Source: Candidatus Accumulibacter similis
GTDB taxonomy: Bacteria; Pseudomonadota; Gammaproteobacteria; Burkholderiales; Rhodocyclaceae
Assembly: GCA_013347225.1 (NCBI GenBank)
Contig: CP054595.1
Span: 4,708,415-4,772,414, forward strand
Direction: 5' to 3'
Length of the DNA: 64,000 nt
Position 1 is the stretch's first letter. Every line of letters starts with the position of its first letter. The notes under the pieces are model-generated. The model was not told where the DNA came from. It searched no databases and saw nothing but the letters and a program-made list of their open reading frames with translations. A program made the translations under genes and the position numbers. Below are positions 1 to 8,687 of this stretch, piece by piece.

Positions 1-2570
1 TACATCGTCAGCAGATGGCGCGCGGCCGCGGACAGACTGACCCGTTGCGCGTTCGCGATCTCGCGCAGTGCCGCCAGTTGCCGGCCACGAAACTGCACCG
101 TGATTTGCCTCCAGTCAGCGCCCGGTACGGGCGAATTTCCCGGCTGAGTGCGCAGCGCGACCATTCCAGGCGCCTCGCCAAGGGGTGGCTGCCGCACCAC
201 GTCCCGCCCCCGGCCGCTCACCAGGCGCATCACCGGCCGCTCCAGAAGGCCGAAGGACAGCGCCGCGACCACCATTGATCCAGCCAGACTCAGCGCCGCG
301 AACAACCACCAGAAATGGGTCATTGACAGACCGGCCTGCCCCAGCAGTCTCGCGACAAGCTTCTGGACCGGATAGTGGAAGATGTAGAAGCCATACGAGA
401 TCAAGCCCAGCCAACGCAGGGGAGCGGTTTCCAGGAGACCCCTGGCGAGCCTCGAGCGCGGCGTAACGTAGATCATCGCGGCCAGCAGCAGCGGCACGAA
501 AGGCCAATTGTAGTGACCGTGGGGTGCTTGCAGCATGTCGTCGAGCGGCGTGCTCAGTACCAGCAGCACCACTCCGGCGCATGACCAGAAAGCCCAGTCG
601 GCTCGCGACCCGGCAGCACCAGAGGATTGGGCACCGCTGCCACGCGCGCCGAGCACGAAGAGCAGTGCAGTGGCGATGCCGATCAGGAAGTAAGTCGCAT
701 GCGCCAGGGTCGAATAGGTCAGGACGAAGCTGCCCGGCCCCGAGATGTAAAGCGAAAAGGGCCAGATCAGGCTGACCTGGATCGGCCACTGGCCACGCGC
801 CAGCAAGAACGACATCAGTCCGTAGTTTGCCAGATAGGTACCGACGACGAGCAACGAAACCGCGGTCAGGGCAGCCTTGGCAGAAAGTCGACGCAGACCC
901 AGCATCAGCAACGGCAACACGAGATAGAACTGCATCTCGACCGCCAGCGTCCAGAAGGGCGCATTCAGGCTGAGGATGTTCCAGTCGTTGAGGTTGTAGA
1001 GAAAGACGATGTGCGAAAGCACGTTGTTGATGCTTGGTGCGCGCCCAGTCGCCAGCATGATGCCAAGCAGACCGAACAGACACAGGTAGTAGGCCGGCAG
1101 GATGCGTGCCAGGCGACGGACGAAATAGCTCCCGACATTGACCGTCGGTCCAGACCCATGCACCTGACGCCAGAATGGCATGGACAGCAGAAAACCGCTG
1201 AGGACGAAGAACAGCGCGACGCCTGTATTGCCATTCGCCAGCCAGCGGCCGAGATCGAACGGTCCGAGGTTGGCATCCAGCCCCGCCATTTGATTGAAAT
1301 GCACGCCGAAGACGGCCAGCGCCGCAATCGCACGCAGTCCGTCCAGGCCGGCGAGGCGATCATTTTGCGCCGGTGTACCGACGGCCGGCGGCGCCGGCGA
1401 CGGTGGAAGATGTACAGCTGCGGGTACCCGGAGGCCAGTTGACGTCGGCCGCGCACTGGAATGCCTGTCGATCGAGGCGAGACCGCCGGCCGCAATCGCA
1501 GCCAGCAGGAGATCAGTGATGTCGGGGCTGCCCCGCAGCGATACGATCTGCGCCGCCTCCTGCATGCCGACAGCCAGGAAGACAACGCCGCCCGCCCCCA
1601 GCCACGTGCTGCCGCCGGAACGGAACAGCCACACCGAGCCACCGTAAAGAAAGAGTTTGCGCAGCAGCGCCGCCGAGTTTGCTGACATGTTTCCTTCGAG
1701 GAGGCTCGCGAAGGGTACCCAGTGGAAGTCTCTCGCCCATACCGAAGCCTCCCAGGGGAGCAGATTCGAGCCGAGAGTCGCCGCCAGCAGCAGCACGCCA
1801 AGTGCCATCGGCTTCAACCACGACCGCGCAACAAGCCAGACCAGCCCGGCAGCCACGCTGCCAGCGACCTCACCGGGTGTTATCTCGCCACTGACGATGA
1901 ATGGCTGTGGCGCAAGTACCGCGAGCGGCAGAAACGGCAGCAGCTTGCCCAGTCGGGTACCCGGGAACTGACGGTCCAACATGTGGAGGGCGGCCAGCCA
2001 TGCCGCGAAATACAGCACGGCTTCCGGGATCGAGGCGACCGGCTGCAGCAGCAGCGGCTTCAAGGCTGTCCTGACGACCGACAGGTCCAGGGTTGGCACC
2101 AGTGGCACGAGTTGCGAGACGACCCACATCCCGGCAAGGTACAGGGGAACATCGAGTCTCCGTGCCGACGACAAGCCCAGAGCCAGTCGGCTCACACGAG
2201 GGATGCGGGCGATCAGCACGCCAACCGCGATCCCCATGGCGTTGAGCCCGACATCGACCAGCGACGGGTCACGCGTCGGCAAGGCCAGTTGCCCCAGTTG
2301 CAGAACCAGGGCCAGGGCCAGGCCGGCCACGGCGAGCCTCACGATTGGCGCCGCATCGTCTTCCTGGCGCAGAAAAGCGAGCGATCCGAAGAAACCGAAC
2401 GGCACGAAGAGGGCGAAGTTGCCGAGCATGTCACCGCGCATCGTCAACTGCAACGACCCCAGCGTGGCCAGCCGGCTGCGCACGTCGACAGCCGACAGCG
2501 CGGAGAAGTCGAAGGGGTAAAGCGAACCATAGACGATCAGCAGCGTTGCCGCTGCAAAGATCAGCTTCAT
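1..2570 (-). CDS. VanZ-like / acyltransferase-3 fusion protein (3' end outside window)
   Basis: One reading frame runs from the ATG at 2570 to the left edge without a stop, giving at least 856 residues. Residues about 1-310 look like a VanZ-type membrane domain (LGNFALFVPFGFFG near residue 50, then WVPFASLLEGN near 285). A Pro/Ala-rich linker follows to about 400. Residues about 403-790 are a multi-spanning acyltransferase-3 (OafA-like) domain with LDGLRAIAALAVFGVHF, FFVLSGFLLS, RRLARILPAYY and FWTLAVEMQFYL. A further cytosolic-looking tail leaves the window. The acyltransferase family moves acyl groups onto surface sugars, so O-acylation of the neighbouring polymer is the likely role. The start overlaps the stop of the upstream membrane protein (ATGA). 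I checked that both ends lie in the same frame, so the fusion is real unless the assembly is wrong. Confidence 0.85.
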   Translation of the reverse strand, partial: MKLIFAAATLLIVYGSLYPFDFSALSAVDVRSRLATLGSLQLTMRGDMLGNFALFVPFGFFGSLAFLRQEDDAAPIVRLAVAGLALALVLQLGQLALPTRDPSLVDVGLNAMGIAVGVLIARIPRVSRLALGLSSARRLDVPLYLAGMWVVSQLVPLVPTLDLSVVRTALKPLLLQPVASIPEAVLYFAAWLAALHMLDRQFPGTRLGKLLPFLPLAVLAPQPFIVSGEITPGEVAGSVAAGLVWLVARSWLKPMALGVLLLAATLGSNLLPWEASVWARDFHWVPFASLLEGNMSANSAALLRKLFLYGGSVWLFRSGGSTWLGAGGVVFLAVGMQEAAQIVSLRGSPDITDLLLAAIAAGGLASIDRHSSARPTSTGLRVPAAVHLPPSPAPPAVGTPAQNDRLAGLDGLRAIAALAVFGVHFNQMAGLDANLGPFDLGRWLANGNTGVALFFVLSGFLLSMPFWRQVHGSGPTVNVGSYFVRRLARILPAYYLCLFGLLGIMLATGRAPSINNVLSHIVFLYNLNDWNILSLNAPFWTLAVEMQFYLVLPLLMLGLRRLSAKAALTAVSLLVVGTYLANYGLMSFLLARGQWPIQVSLIWPFSLYISGPGSFVLTYSTLAHATYFLIGIATALLFVLGARGSGAQSSGAAGSRADWAFWSCAGVVLLVLSTPLDDMLQAPHGHYNWPFVPLLLAAMIYVTPRSRLARGLLETAPLRWLGLISYGFYIFHYPVQKLVARLLGQAGLSMTHFWWLFAALSLAGSMVVAALSFGLLERPVMRLVSGRGRDVVRQPPLGEAPGMVALRTQPGNSPVPGADWRQITVQFRGRQLAALREIANAQRVSLSAAARHLLTM

Positions 2571-3634
2571 GCTGCTGGCACCCCGAAGCTGCCTTGCCCA
2601 GGTGGACCTGCCGCCCCTGCGGCCGGTCGCCACCCCGGTATCGTCAGTCTCAGACCCGGCGCAAGCAGCAGACAGAAGACAATCTGTATGCCGGCCCACG
2701 CGGCAATCGTGGCAGCCACGGACCAGTCACCAGCCCGATCGCCCGCCAACAGGAATTGCAGAGCGGAGAAACGATGACCGTACTTCTCGACGGCCATCTC
2801 CAGACCCTGTGTCGCAGCCAGAAGGCCGACGGGGAAGAGCAACACGCTGAGAAACAGTGCGAGCAGTGGCGACAGCAACCCGATCATGCATCCCCAGGTC
2901 AGCGCCGCGCCCAGTGCCAGCACAAATAGCGCCACGTACAGCCAGGCCATCGCCGGGATGCCAAATGCCGATCTCTTTGCAATCAGTTCCACCACGTTGC
3001 TTGTCACCGCATGGTCAACAACGATCAGTTTGCACAACCACAGCATGCCAATGGATATCCCCAGCAGGAGCAGCCCGCCAGGCGCTCGCCGCCCGTAAGA
3101 AACATAGTTTCCGAGCAGAATCACGGCGAGCGAGACCAGGATCGGAATCGGCGCATAGATGCCGATGTAGCGGCCACCCATCTCGACGTAGTCCGCCAGC
3201 CGCGGGTGCAGGGCAATCGCCTGCTGCGCCGCCGGCGGCAGGGTCTGGGCGACCTGCCAGCCACTCTGTGTCCACACCGGCGCACCAAGGATGTCGTGCA
3301 GGCTTTCCGGGGTGACGCTCAAGCACAGAGAGGCGAAGCTGGTAACGCTCACCGCGACGGCAACCAACGGTGACAGCAGGACGGCTGCGGGCCACCGCCG
3401 CATGGACAGTGCCATGAGTCCACTACCGATGCCATGCCAGCAGATCCAGAGGCCGAACATCAGCCAGTTGAGCGGGTTGCCACCGCGCCACATGAGTTCT
3501 CTTAGGTTGCCGGGTGCTCCGGGCAACCGTCCGAGCAGACCGACCATGGCACCGAGGAGAAATGCAACAACGATCAGCGGCAACCCAAGGCGCAACCAAC
3601 GCCGCCAGGCACGGCCGAAAGACAGCATGGGCAT
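2567..3634 (-). CDS. multi-spanning membrane protein of unknown function
   Basis: About 355 residues with some nine hydrophobic segments spread over the whole length (for example LGLPLIVVAFLLGAMVGLLG near residue 15 and IPILVSLAVILLG near 165). A soluble loop with SVTPESLHDILGAPVW lies near residue 110. I do not recognise the family. A second ATG at 3628 has GAGGA at better spacing and may be the true start, giving 353 residues. It is translationally coupled (ATGA overlap) to the VanZ-acyltransferase fusion, so the two probably act together in the envelope, perhaps in acyl or polymer transfer. That role is inferred from position only. Confidence 0.7.
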   Translation of the reverse strand: MPMLSFGRAWRRWLRLGLPLIVVAFLLGAMVGLLGRLPGAPGNLRELMWRGGNPLNWLMFGLWICWHGIGSGLMALSMRRWPAAVLLSPLVAVAVSVTSFASLCLSVTPESLHDILGAPVWTQSGWQVAQTLPPAAQQAIALHPRLADYVEMGGRYIGIYAPIPILVSLAVILLGNYVSYGRRAPGGLLLLGISIGMLWLCKLIVVDHAVTSNVVELIAKRSAFGIPAMAWLYVALFVLALGAALTWGCMIGLLSPLLALFLSVLLFPVGLLAATQGLEMAVEKYGHRFSALQFLLAGDRAGDWSVAATIAAWAGIQIVFCLLLAPGLRLTIPGWRPAAGAAGPPGQGSFGVPAA

Positions 3635-4245
3635 TCCTCACTGACAGGTTAGGACCCCGATGACGTCAGGCCGCTGCGCGCGCCGGCGGACTCCCCACCA
3701 CCCGACGCCCGGATCGCAGACGGCCGTCTGCGATTCATTGCACCTTGGTCCTGCAGGAGGGGGGCTGGATGGCAAGAAAGCCGGATGTCCCGGAAAAAAG
3801 TATATGGGCACCGATGCACGGCCGTCAACGCGAGCGGCAGACGCGACCTTCCCGATCGACCGCCAATCGGTCGCACCGGACCGCGGGCCTCGACAGGGCG
3901 CTGGGCGAGCGCGCGGCAAGACGGGAACCCCGTGCAGACGCGCACCCGTTTCGTCCGGCAAACATTGATCGACTCCACGGTGCTGCCGTGAGCGATACGA
4001 TCGGCAAGCGCAGCAACGAGTGAAATCCCGCACAGCAAGGAGCATCAGTTTAGCGTAGCATTCAACGCTGACCGAGGCGACCCCATCCGGAAACCCGAGC
4101 ATGACGGCTCCGGCAAGTGTCCCCGGGGTTCGTTTCATGTTTCGCGAACGAGGAGATGGCTCACTGCCAGATGATCGCTGCCGGCTTATCGGGCTCCCGG
4201 GGCGACCGACAACACCGCCAACCCGGCCCGGCGAACCCGAAACCA
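3635..4245. other. intergenic region between divergent genes, holds a 22-bp perfect palindrome
   Basis: Roughly 610 bases separate the minus-strand membrane protein gene from the plus-strand amidotransferase-like gene. The short frames here have no recognisable protein signature. The region holds a perfect palindrome at 3713-3734 and two AT-richer patches, near 3790 and 4040-4075, that could carry promoters. I could not assign -35/-10 boxes with confidence. If the amidotransferase-like gene starts at the upstream GTG (4117), the last 130 bases would be coding. Confidence 0.6.
3713..3734. repeat. 22-bp perfect palindrome
   Basis: The half-site ATCGCAGACGG is followed directly by its exact reverse complement, with no spacer, about 80 bases upstream of the minus-strand membrane-protein gene start. 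It could be a dimeric regulator operator. A zero-loop palindrome forms an RNA hairpin less easily, and no T-run follows it, so a terminator is less likely. Confidence 0.7.
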
Positions 4246-6018
4246 ATGAAAGCAAGATTATCCGGCCACCTGGATCTGACCGAACTTCTCGGCTCCGCAA
4301 CGTCTCCGGAACTGATGCGGTCGATCGCGCTGCAGGGCGAGCACGTGGCGCGCGACGATCGCGCCATCTGCTCGCTGATGGGCTCGCCTGGCTACAGCGC
4401 GCACAGCGATGCCGAAACGGCGCCACCCGCAGCTCTTGCTGCCGCAATGCTATCGGGTTGGCACAAACATGGTGTCGATCTCACCTCGCACATCAGCGGT
4501 GGCTACGCGCTGGTCATCGTCGACACCGTGCGTCGGTCGATCTTCCTCGCCGTCGACCGCTTCGCCATCGAGACCCTGTGCTATTTCACCGACGGCAAGA
4601 CCCTAGCGTTCGCCGACCGCGCCGACTGCATCCCAGGGCACGACCAGCAACTCGACCCGCAGGCAATCTTCGATTACCTGTACTTTCACATGATTCCGGC
4701 GCCGCGGACGATCTTCCGCCAGGTACGGCGCTTGCCGGCAGCGCATGCGCTGCTCGTCGACGACCAGGGTGTGCGCGAGATTCGCCACTGGCCCTTGCGT
4801 TTCGACGAGCAACGTCGTCCTTCCTTCGATGCCGCACGCGACTCGTTCCGCAGCCTGATCCGCGACAGCGTTGCCGAACAACTCGCCGGGCAGCAACGGG
4901 TCGGCGCCTTTCTCTCGGGCGGCACCGACAGTTCGACCGTCGCCGGCATGCTCTGCCAGATCACCGGCACGGCGGCACCGGTGTATTCGATTGGCTTTGA
5001 CGCCGAAGGTTACGACGAAATGGAGTATGCCCGCATCGCCGCCCGGCAATTCGGCTGCGAGCACCACGAGTACTACGTGACACCATCGGATCTCTTGGCG
5101 AGCATCCCGGCCGTGGCCCAGCACCACGATCAGCCGTTCGGGAACTCGTCGGCTCTGCCGGCCTACTACTGCGCCCAGGTCGCCAAGAGTGATGGCTGCA
5201 GCAGGATGCTGGCGGGCGACGGCGGCGACGAGTTGTTCGGTGGCAACTCCCGTTACGCCATGCAGCGGCTGTTCGAGTTCTACCACAGCGTACCGCTGCC
5301 GATCAGGCAGGCGATCGAACCGATGTGTGCAGACGGCAGCCCCTTGCGCCGAATCCCCGGCCTGAAGCAGGCGACCGGCTACGTGCGTCACTCACGGGTG
5401 ACACTTCCAGCCCGGCTGCAGAGCTTCAACCTGCTCATGCAACTCGATCCGGCGCAGGTGCTCAACGCCGATTTCCTGGCCGGGGTCGATGTGCATGAAC
5501 CGGTCCGGCACATGCAGGCGACTTGGGACGAATGCCAGGCCCGCAGCCTGATCAACCGCATGCTGGCCTACGACTGGCGCTATACGCTTGCCGACAGCGA
5601 CCTGCCGAAGGTCCGCGGGGCGACGCAGATGGCCGGGATCGCGGTTGCCTATCCGCTGCTCAGTGATCGCCTGACCGACTTCTCGATGAACCTGCCACCG
5701 GACTGGAAGCTTCGTCGCTTCAAACTGCGCTGGTTCTTCAAGGAAGCCTTGCGCGGCTTCCTGCCCGAAGAAATCATCAGCAAGAAGAAGAAGGGGTTCG
5801 GACTGCCGTTCGGCGTCTGGACAACGCGCAATCCGGCGCTGCTCGAACTGGCCAGGGACTCGCTCGATACGCTGGCAACGCGGGGGATCGTCCGCCGCGA
5901 CTTCGTCGACAGGCTTCTGCGCGAGCATCTCCCGCAGCACCCGGGCTACTATGGAGAGATGGTATGGATCCTCACCATGCTAGAGCAATGGCTCCGCCGC
6001 AACGCCAACGCAGCCTGA
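4246..6018 (+). CDS. asparagine-synthetase-like protein lacking the glutaminase cysteine
   Basis: A 590-residue member of the asparagine synthetase B family. The ATP-pyrophosphatase domain is intact: SGGTDSS near residue 220, GDGGDELFGGNSRY near 325, and a lysine-rich loop with SKKKKGFGLPFG near 515. The N-terminal glutaminase-like domain is shortened and does not begin with Met-Cys-Gly, so the catalytic Cys2 is missing in this and every upstream in-frame start. The protein should therefore adenylate a carboxylate but use free ammonia or another amine as nucleophile, as beta-lactam synthetases and lasso-peptide cyclases of this superfamily do. The start is uncertain: the ATG at 4246 has no Shine-Dalgarno sequence, and an upstream GTG at 4117 would add 43 residues. 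A glycosyltransferase follows, pointing to polysaccharide modification. Confidence 0.85.
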   Translation: MKARLSGHLDLTELLGSATSPELMRSIALQGEHVARDDRAICSLMGSPGYSAHSDAETAPPAALAAAMLSGWHKHGVDLTSHISGGYALVIVDTVRRSIFLAVDRFAIETLCYFTDGKTLAFADRADCIPGHDQQLDPQAIFDYLYFHMIPAPRTIFRQVRRLPAAHALLVDDQGVREIRHWPLRFDEQRRPSFDAARDSFRSLIRDSVAEQLAGQQRVGAFLSGGTDSSTVAGMLCQITGTAAPVYSIGFDAEGYDEMEYARIAARQFGCEHHEYYVTPSDLLASIPAVAQHHDQPFGNSSALPAYYCAQVAKSDGCSRMLAGDGGDELFGGNSRYAMQRLFEFYHSVPLPIRQAIEPMCADGSPLRRIPGLKQATGYVRHSRVTLPARLQSFNLLMQLDPAQVLNADFLAGVDVHEPVRHMQATWDECQARSLINRMLAYDWRYTLADSDLPKVRGATQMAGIAVAYPLLSDRLTDFSMNLPPDWKLRRFKLRWFFKEALRGFLPEEIISKKKKGFGLPFGVWTTRNPALLELARDSLDTLATRGIVRRDFVDRLLREHLPQHPGYYGEMVWILTMLEQWLRRNANAA

Positions 6019-6130
6019 CGAGGCAGCCGCTGGCACTGCCCTGGTTCGGGCCGTGGGCAAGTCGGGCGCCCAACGCGGCGGCGGCACCTGCAACGTTCAT
6101 GCCCCTACGACCGTCGCCGAGGAACCGACC

Positions 6131-7381
6131 ATGAAGCGTGTCCTGATGATCGCCTACCATTTTCCGCCCCTGGCAGGCAGTAGCGGCATTCAGCGCACGC
6201 TCCGGTTCGTTCAACACCTCCCGGGATACGGATGGCAGCCCCTGGTCGTCACTGCTGATCCCCGCGCCTACGAACGAACGAGCGATGACCTCCTGCAGGA
6301 AGTCCCGACCGGCACGGTCATCCATCGCGCCTTCGCCCTCGACACCTCCCGTCATCTCGCCATACACGGCAGGCACTTGGCGTGGATGGCACGTCCGGAC
6401 CGATGGGTGAGTTGGAGGTTCGATGCCGTGCGCACGGGTCTGCGCATGATCAGGGACTACCGACCGGATGTCATCTGGTCTACCTATCCCATCGCTACAG
6501 CCCACCTGATCGCAGCTCAGCTCCACCGGCGGACGGCGGTGCCATGGCTGGCCGATTTCCGCGATCCCATGGCGCAGGAGGGCTATCCGGCGAACCCGCG
6601 TACCCGGGAGAGTTTCATTCAGATAGAGAGCACGGCAGTGCGCGAGGCCAGGTTCAGCACCTTCACGACGCCGGGTGCCGCACGTGAGTATCGCCGGCGC
6701 TACCCCGAGGCGGCTGCACGCATCGTCGTCCTGGAGAATGGCTACGACGAAGAGAGCTTCCCCTCCACGGCGCCCACGGACCGCCCACCCGAACCCCTGA
6801 ATGCCGGCCAGTTAACCTTGCTGCACAGCGGACTGGTATACCCGATGGAGCGCGACCCGACGCAACTGCTGAGAGCTCTGCAGACTTTGAAGGAGACGGG
6901 AATGCTTGCGCCGGGACAGCTCAAGATTCGCTTCCGGGCCGCGGTTCATGATGCCATGCTGACGCGAATTGCCCGGGAGCATGCGGTCGATGACTGGATC
7001 GAATGCCTGCCGGCGGTGGGCTATCGGGCAGCAATTGCAGAGATGCTGCGCGCCGACGGACTGCTGGTTCTGCAGGCTTCGTGCTGCAACGCACAGATCC
7101 CGGCCAAGATTTATGAGTACCTGCGTGCCCGTCGACCGATCCTGGCGCTCACCGATCCTGCCGGCGACACCGCGGCAACGTTGCGGGCAGCGTGCGTCAG
7201 CCACGTCGCACCGCTCGACTCGGCAGAGGCGATCGCCGCCCAGCTCATGGCTTTCGTCACCGAGCTGCGACAGGCGACGGCAGCACCGCCATGCCCCGAG
7301 ATCGTGCGCCAGGCGTCGCGCCGGGAACGGACGGCCGAGTTGGCCCGCCTGCTTGAGGCCTGTCAGGGCAGTAGCGCGTGA
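6131..7381 (+). CDS. glycosyltransferase, GT4-like fold
   Basis: A 416-residue glycosyltransferase of the GT-B type. The N-terminus MKRVLMIAYHFPPLAGSSG is the usual donor/acceptor loop of this group. The C-terminal half has PAKIYEYLRARRPILALTDP near residue 330, the nucleotide-sugar binding region. The ATG at 6131 is preceded by GAGGA at good spacing; a longer frame opens at 6053 but its extra residues look random. It follows the amidotransferase-like gene by 112 bases on the same strand. The two form an isolated plus-strand pair inside a minus-strand polysaccharide region, probably adding and modifying one sugar. Donor and acceptor cannot be read from the sequence. Confidence 0.88.
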   Translation: MKRVLMIAYHFPPLAGSSGIQRTLRFVQHLPGYGWQPLVVTADPRAYERTSDDLLQEVPTGTVIHRAFALDTSRHLAIHGRHLAWMARPDRWVSWRFDAVRTGLRMIRDYRPDVIWSTYPIATAHLIAAQLHRRTAVPWLADFRDPMAQEGYPANPRTRESFIQIESTAVREARFSTFTTPGAAREYRRRYPEAAARIVVLENGYDEESFPSTAPTDRPPEPLNAGQLTLLHSGLVYPMERDPTQLLRALQTLKETGMLAPGQLKIRFRAAVHDAMLTRIAREHAVDDWIECLPAVGYRAAIAEMLRADGLLVLQASCCNAQIPAKIYEYLRARRPILALTDPAGDTAATLRAACVSHVAPLDSAEAIAAQLMAFVTELRQATAAPPCPEIVRQASRRERTAELARLLEACQGSSA

Positions 7382-7555
7382 ACCGGCCTGCCAGATCCGA
7401 GAAGACGCCTGCCGGCCAGCGCTGGCATGGACAGCGTGGGCCTGGAACAAGGAGAGAGAAATCGGCAAGCACGCCGGTCGAACAGGAAGCCGTGGCTTGT
7501 CCATACCGCATGGGGCGACACTTTCTCGTGTCTCGACCCTCAGTCTGAGCGACTG

Positions 7556-8323
7556 CTAGACCGGCCGCCGTCGGTAATACGGCAGTGTGCTCGAGCCGAC
7601 CTTCTCGTACCCCAACCCGATCAACCGATCGGCGAACACCGCACCATCATGCCCGGGGACCCGATGCAGCTCGACGGTGATCTGTCGAATCCGCTGCGCA
7701 GTATCTGCAGACATCGTCCGGACGATCTCGTGCTCCGCGCCTTCGCAGTCAAGCTTGAGATAATCGCAGCCGCGCACTCCGTGCGCGGCCATAAGTTCCG
7801 CCAGGGTCGTGACCTCGACGTCCTGGTCCATGCCAGCGACGACCTGGCCATTTACGGACGTGTAGAAGGAGCTGAACAGTCGATTGCTAGCCGAGTGGAG
7901 TTTGAGTGCGCCGCATTCCGCACCGACGGCCAGCTTCAGAGCCGTCACGTTGTTCAGCCGGTTCAGTTCGATGTTGCGCACCAGTTGGCGGTAGGTGGAT
8001 TCCTCCGGCTCGATGGCCAAGACTCTGCCCTTCGGTCCGACCACACGCGCCGCCAGAACAGAGAAGCAACCGATGTTCGCACCGACGTCGATCACCGTAT
8101 CGCCTTCCTTGAGCACCTGCCCCGATGCGAGATAGTCGTTGCGCAGCAGGATCTCATAGAAGCCAAACAGATCGCCCACACCGGGCCGCACCTCGATGCT
8201 GACGCCGTCATGCCGGCGCAGCACATAGGGCTGGCGCCGCTGCCCCAGACGATCGAGCACCGCGGGCAGCGGATTGCGGACACCCCGCATCAACGAAAGC
8301 AGCTTCCTTCCTTCGCCAAGCAT
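7556..8323 (-). CDS. FkbM family methyltransferase
   Basis: A 255-residue SAM-dependent methyltransferase of the FkbM family. Motif I is DVGANIGCFSVLAA, followed by the acidic residue in LAIEPEES, and the family signature YLKLDCEGAEHEIV lies near residue 190. FkbM proteins O-methylate sugars or polyketides. In this setting a sugar hydroxyl of the exopolysaccharide is the likely target. The frame stays open to 8656, but the extra 111 residues are unlike the family and span a strong promoter on the same strand. The ATG at 8323, with GAGG upstream, is therefore the start. It lies 365 bases downstream of the flippase gene. Confidence 0.9.
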   Translation of the reverse strand: MLGEGRKLLSLMRGVRNPLPAVLDRLGQRRQPYVLRRHDGVSIEVRPGVGDLFGFYEILLRNDYLASGQVLKEGDTVIDVGANIGCFSVLAARVVGPKGRVLAIEPEESTYRQLVRNIELNRLNNVTALKLAVGAECGALKLHSASNRLFSSFYTSVNGQVVAGMDQDVEVTTLAELMAAHGVRGCDYLKLDCEGAEHEIVRTMSADTAQRIRQITVELHRVPGHDGAVFADRLIGLGYEKVGSSTLPYYRRRPV

Positions 8324-8687
8324 GCTGGAACCCTCGTCTGAGGTGGCGGCAGAGCGCATGCTCTGTCGTCGAGTGGACCTTGTGCCGCAGGGCGCCGTGA
8401 AGACCCTGCACGGCAAGTGCTGGGAATCGAACGATTGGCAGCCATCCGCCGCGCCACGAGCGACGGTACCAAGCGCTGGTGTAGCCACGACAGCAGACGG
8501 CCCTTCACTGGACTGAAGCGCCTCTACGACCGTACCGATGCGGATTATAAACGCCCCGCGTCTTTGGTCAAGGCACTGTGCCATTGGATGAAATTCCTGC
8601 ACGACGGACGAGTCGGACCCGGAAGCAGTCAAAACGCACTGCCACCGTCGAGCCAACGCAGGAACGGAAGCAGCGTGTGTGCGACGG
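8324..8687. other. leader and promoter region of the FkbM methyltransferase gene
   Basis: These 364 bases between the flippase stop and the FkbM start contain the minus-strand promoter at 8546-8573. The predicted transcript would have a leader of about 215 bases. The open frame through the region shows no conserved protein features. Confidence 0.6.
8546..8573 (-). promoter_or_regulatory. sigma-70-type promoter for the FkbM methyltransferase gene
   Basis: Read on the minus strand, TTGACC and a perfect TATAAT are separated by 16 bases. It is one of the closest matches to the housekeeping consensus in the window and points at the FkbM methyltransferase gene. The predicted start of transcription is near 8538. 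Confidence 0.75.

Noticed and set aside
3629..6018. Lasso-peptide-type cluster suggested by the Cys2-less asparagine synthetase homologue
   Set aside because: No leader-peptidase/transglutaminase B protein, no precursor peptide and no ABC transporter is adjacent; the neighbours are glycan enzymes.
7510..7550. Small hairpins between the convergent GT4 and FkbM genes
   Set aside because: Stems of five base pairs without a T-run; common by chance in this base composition.
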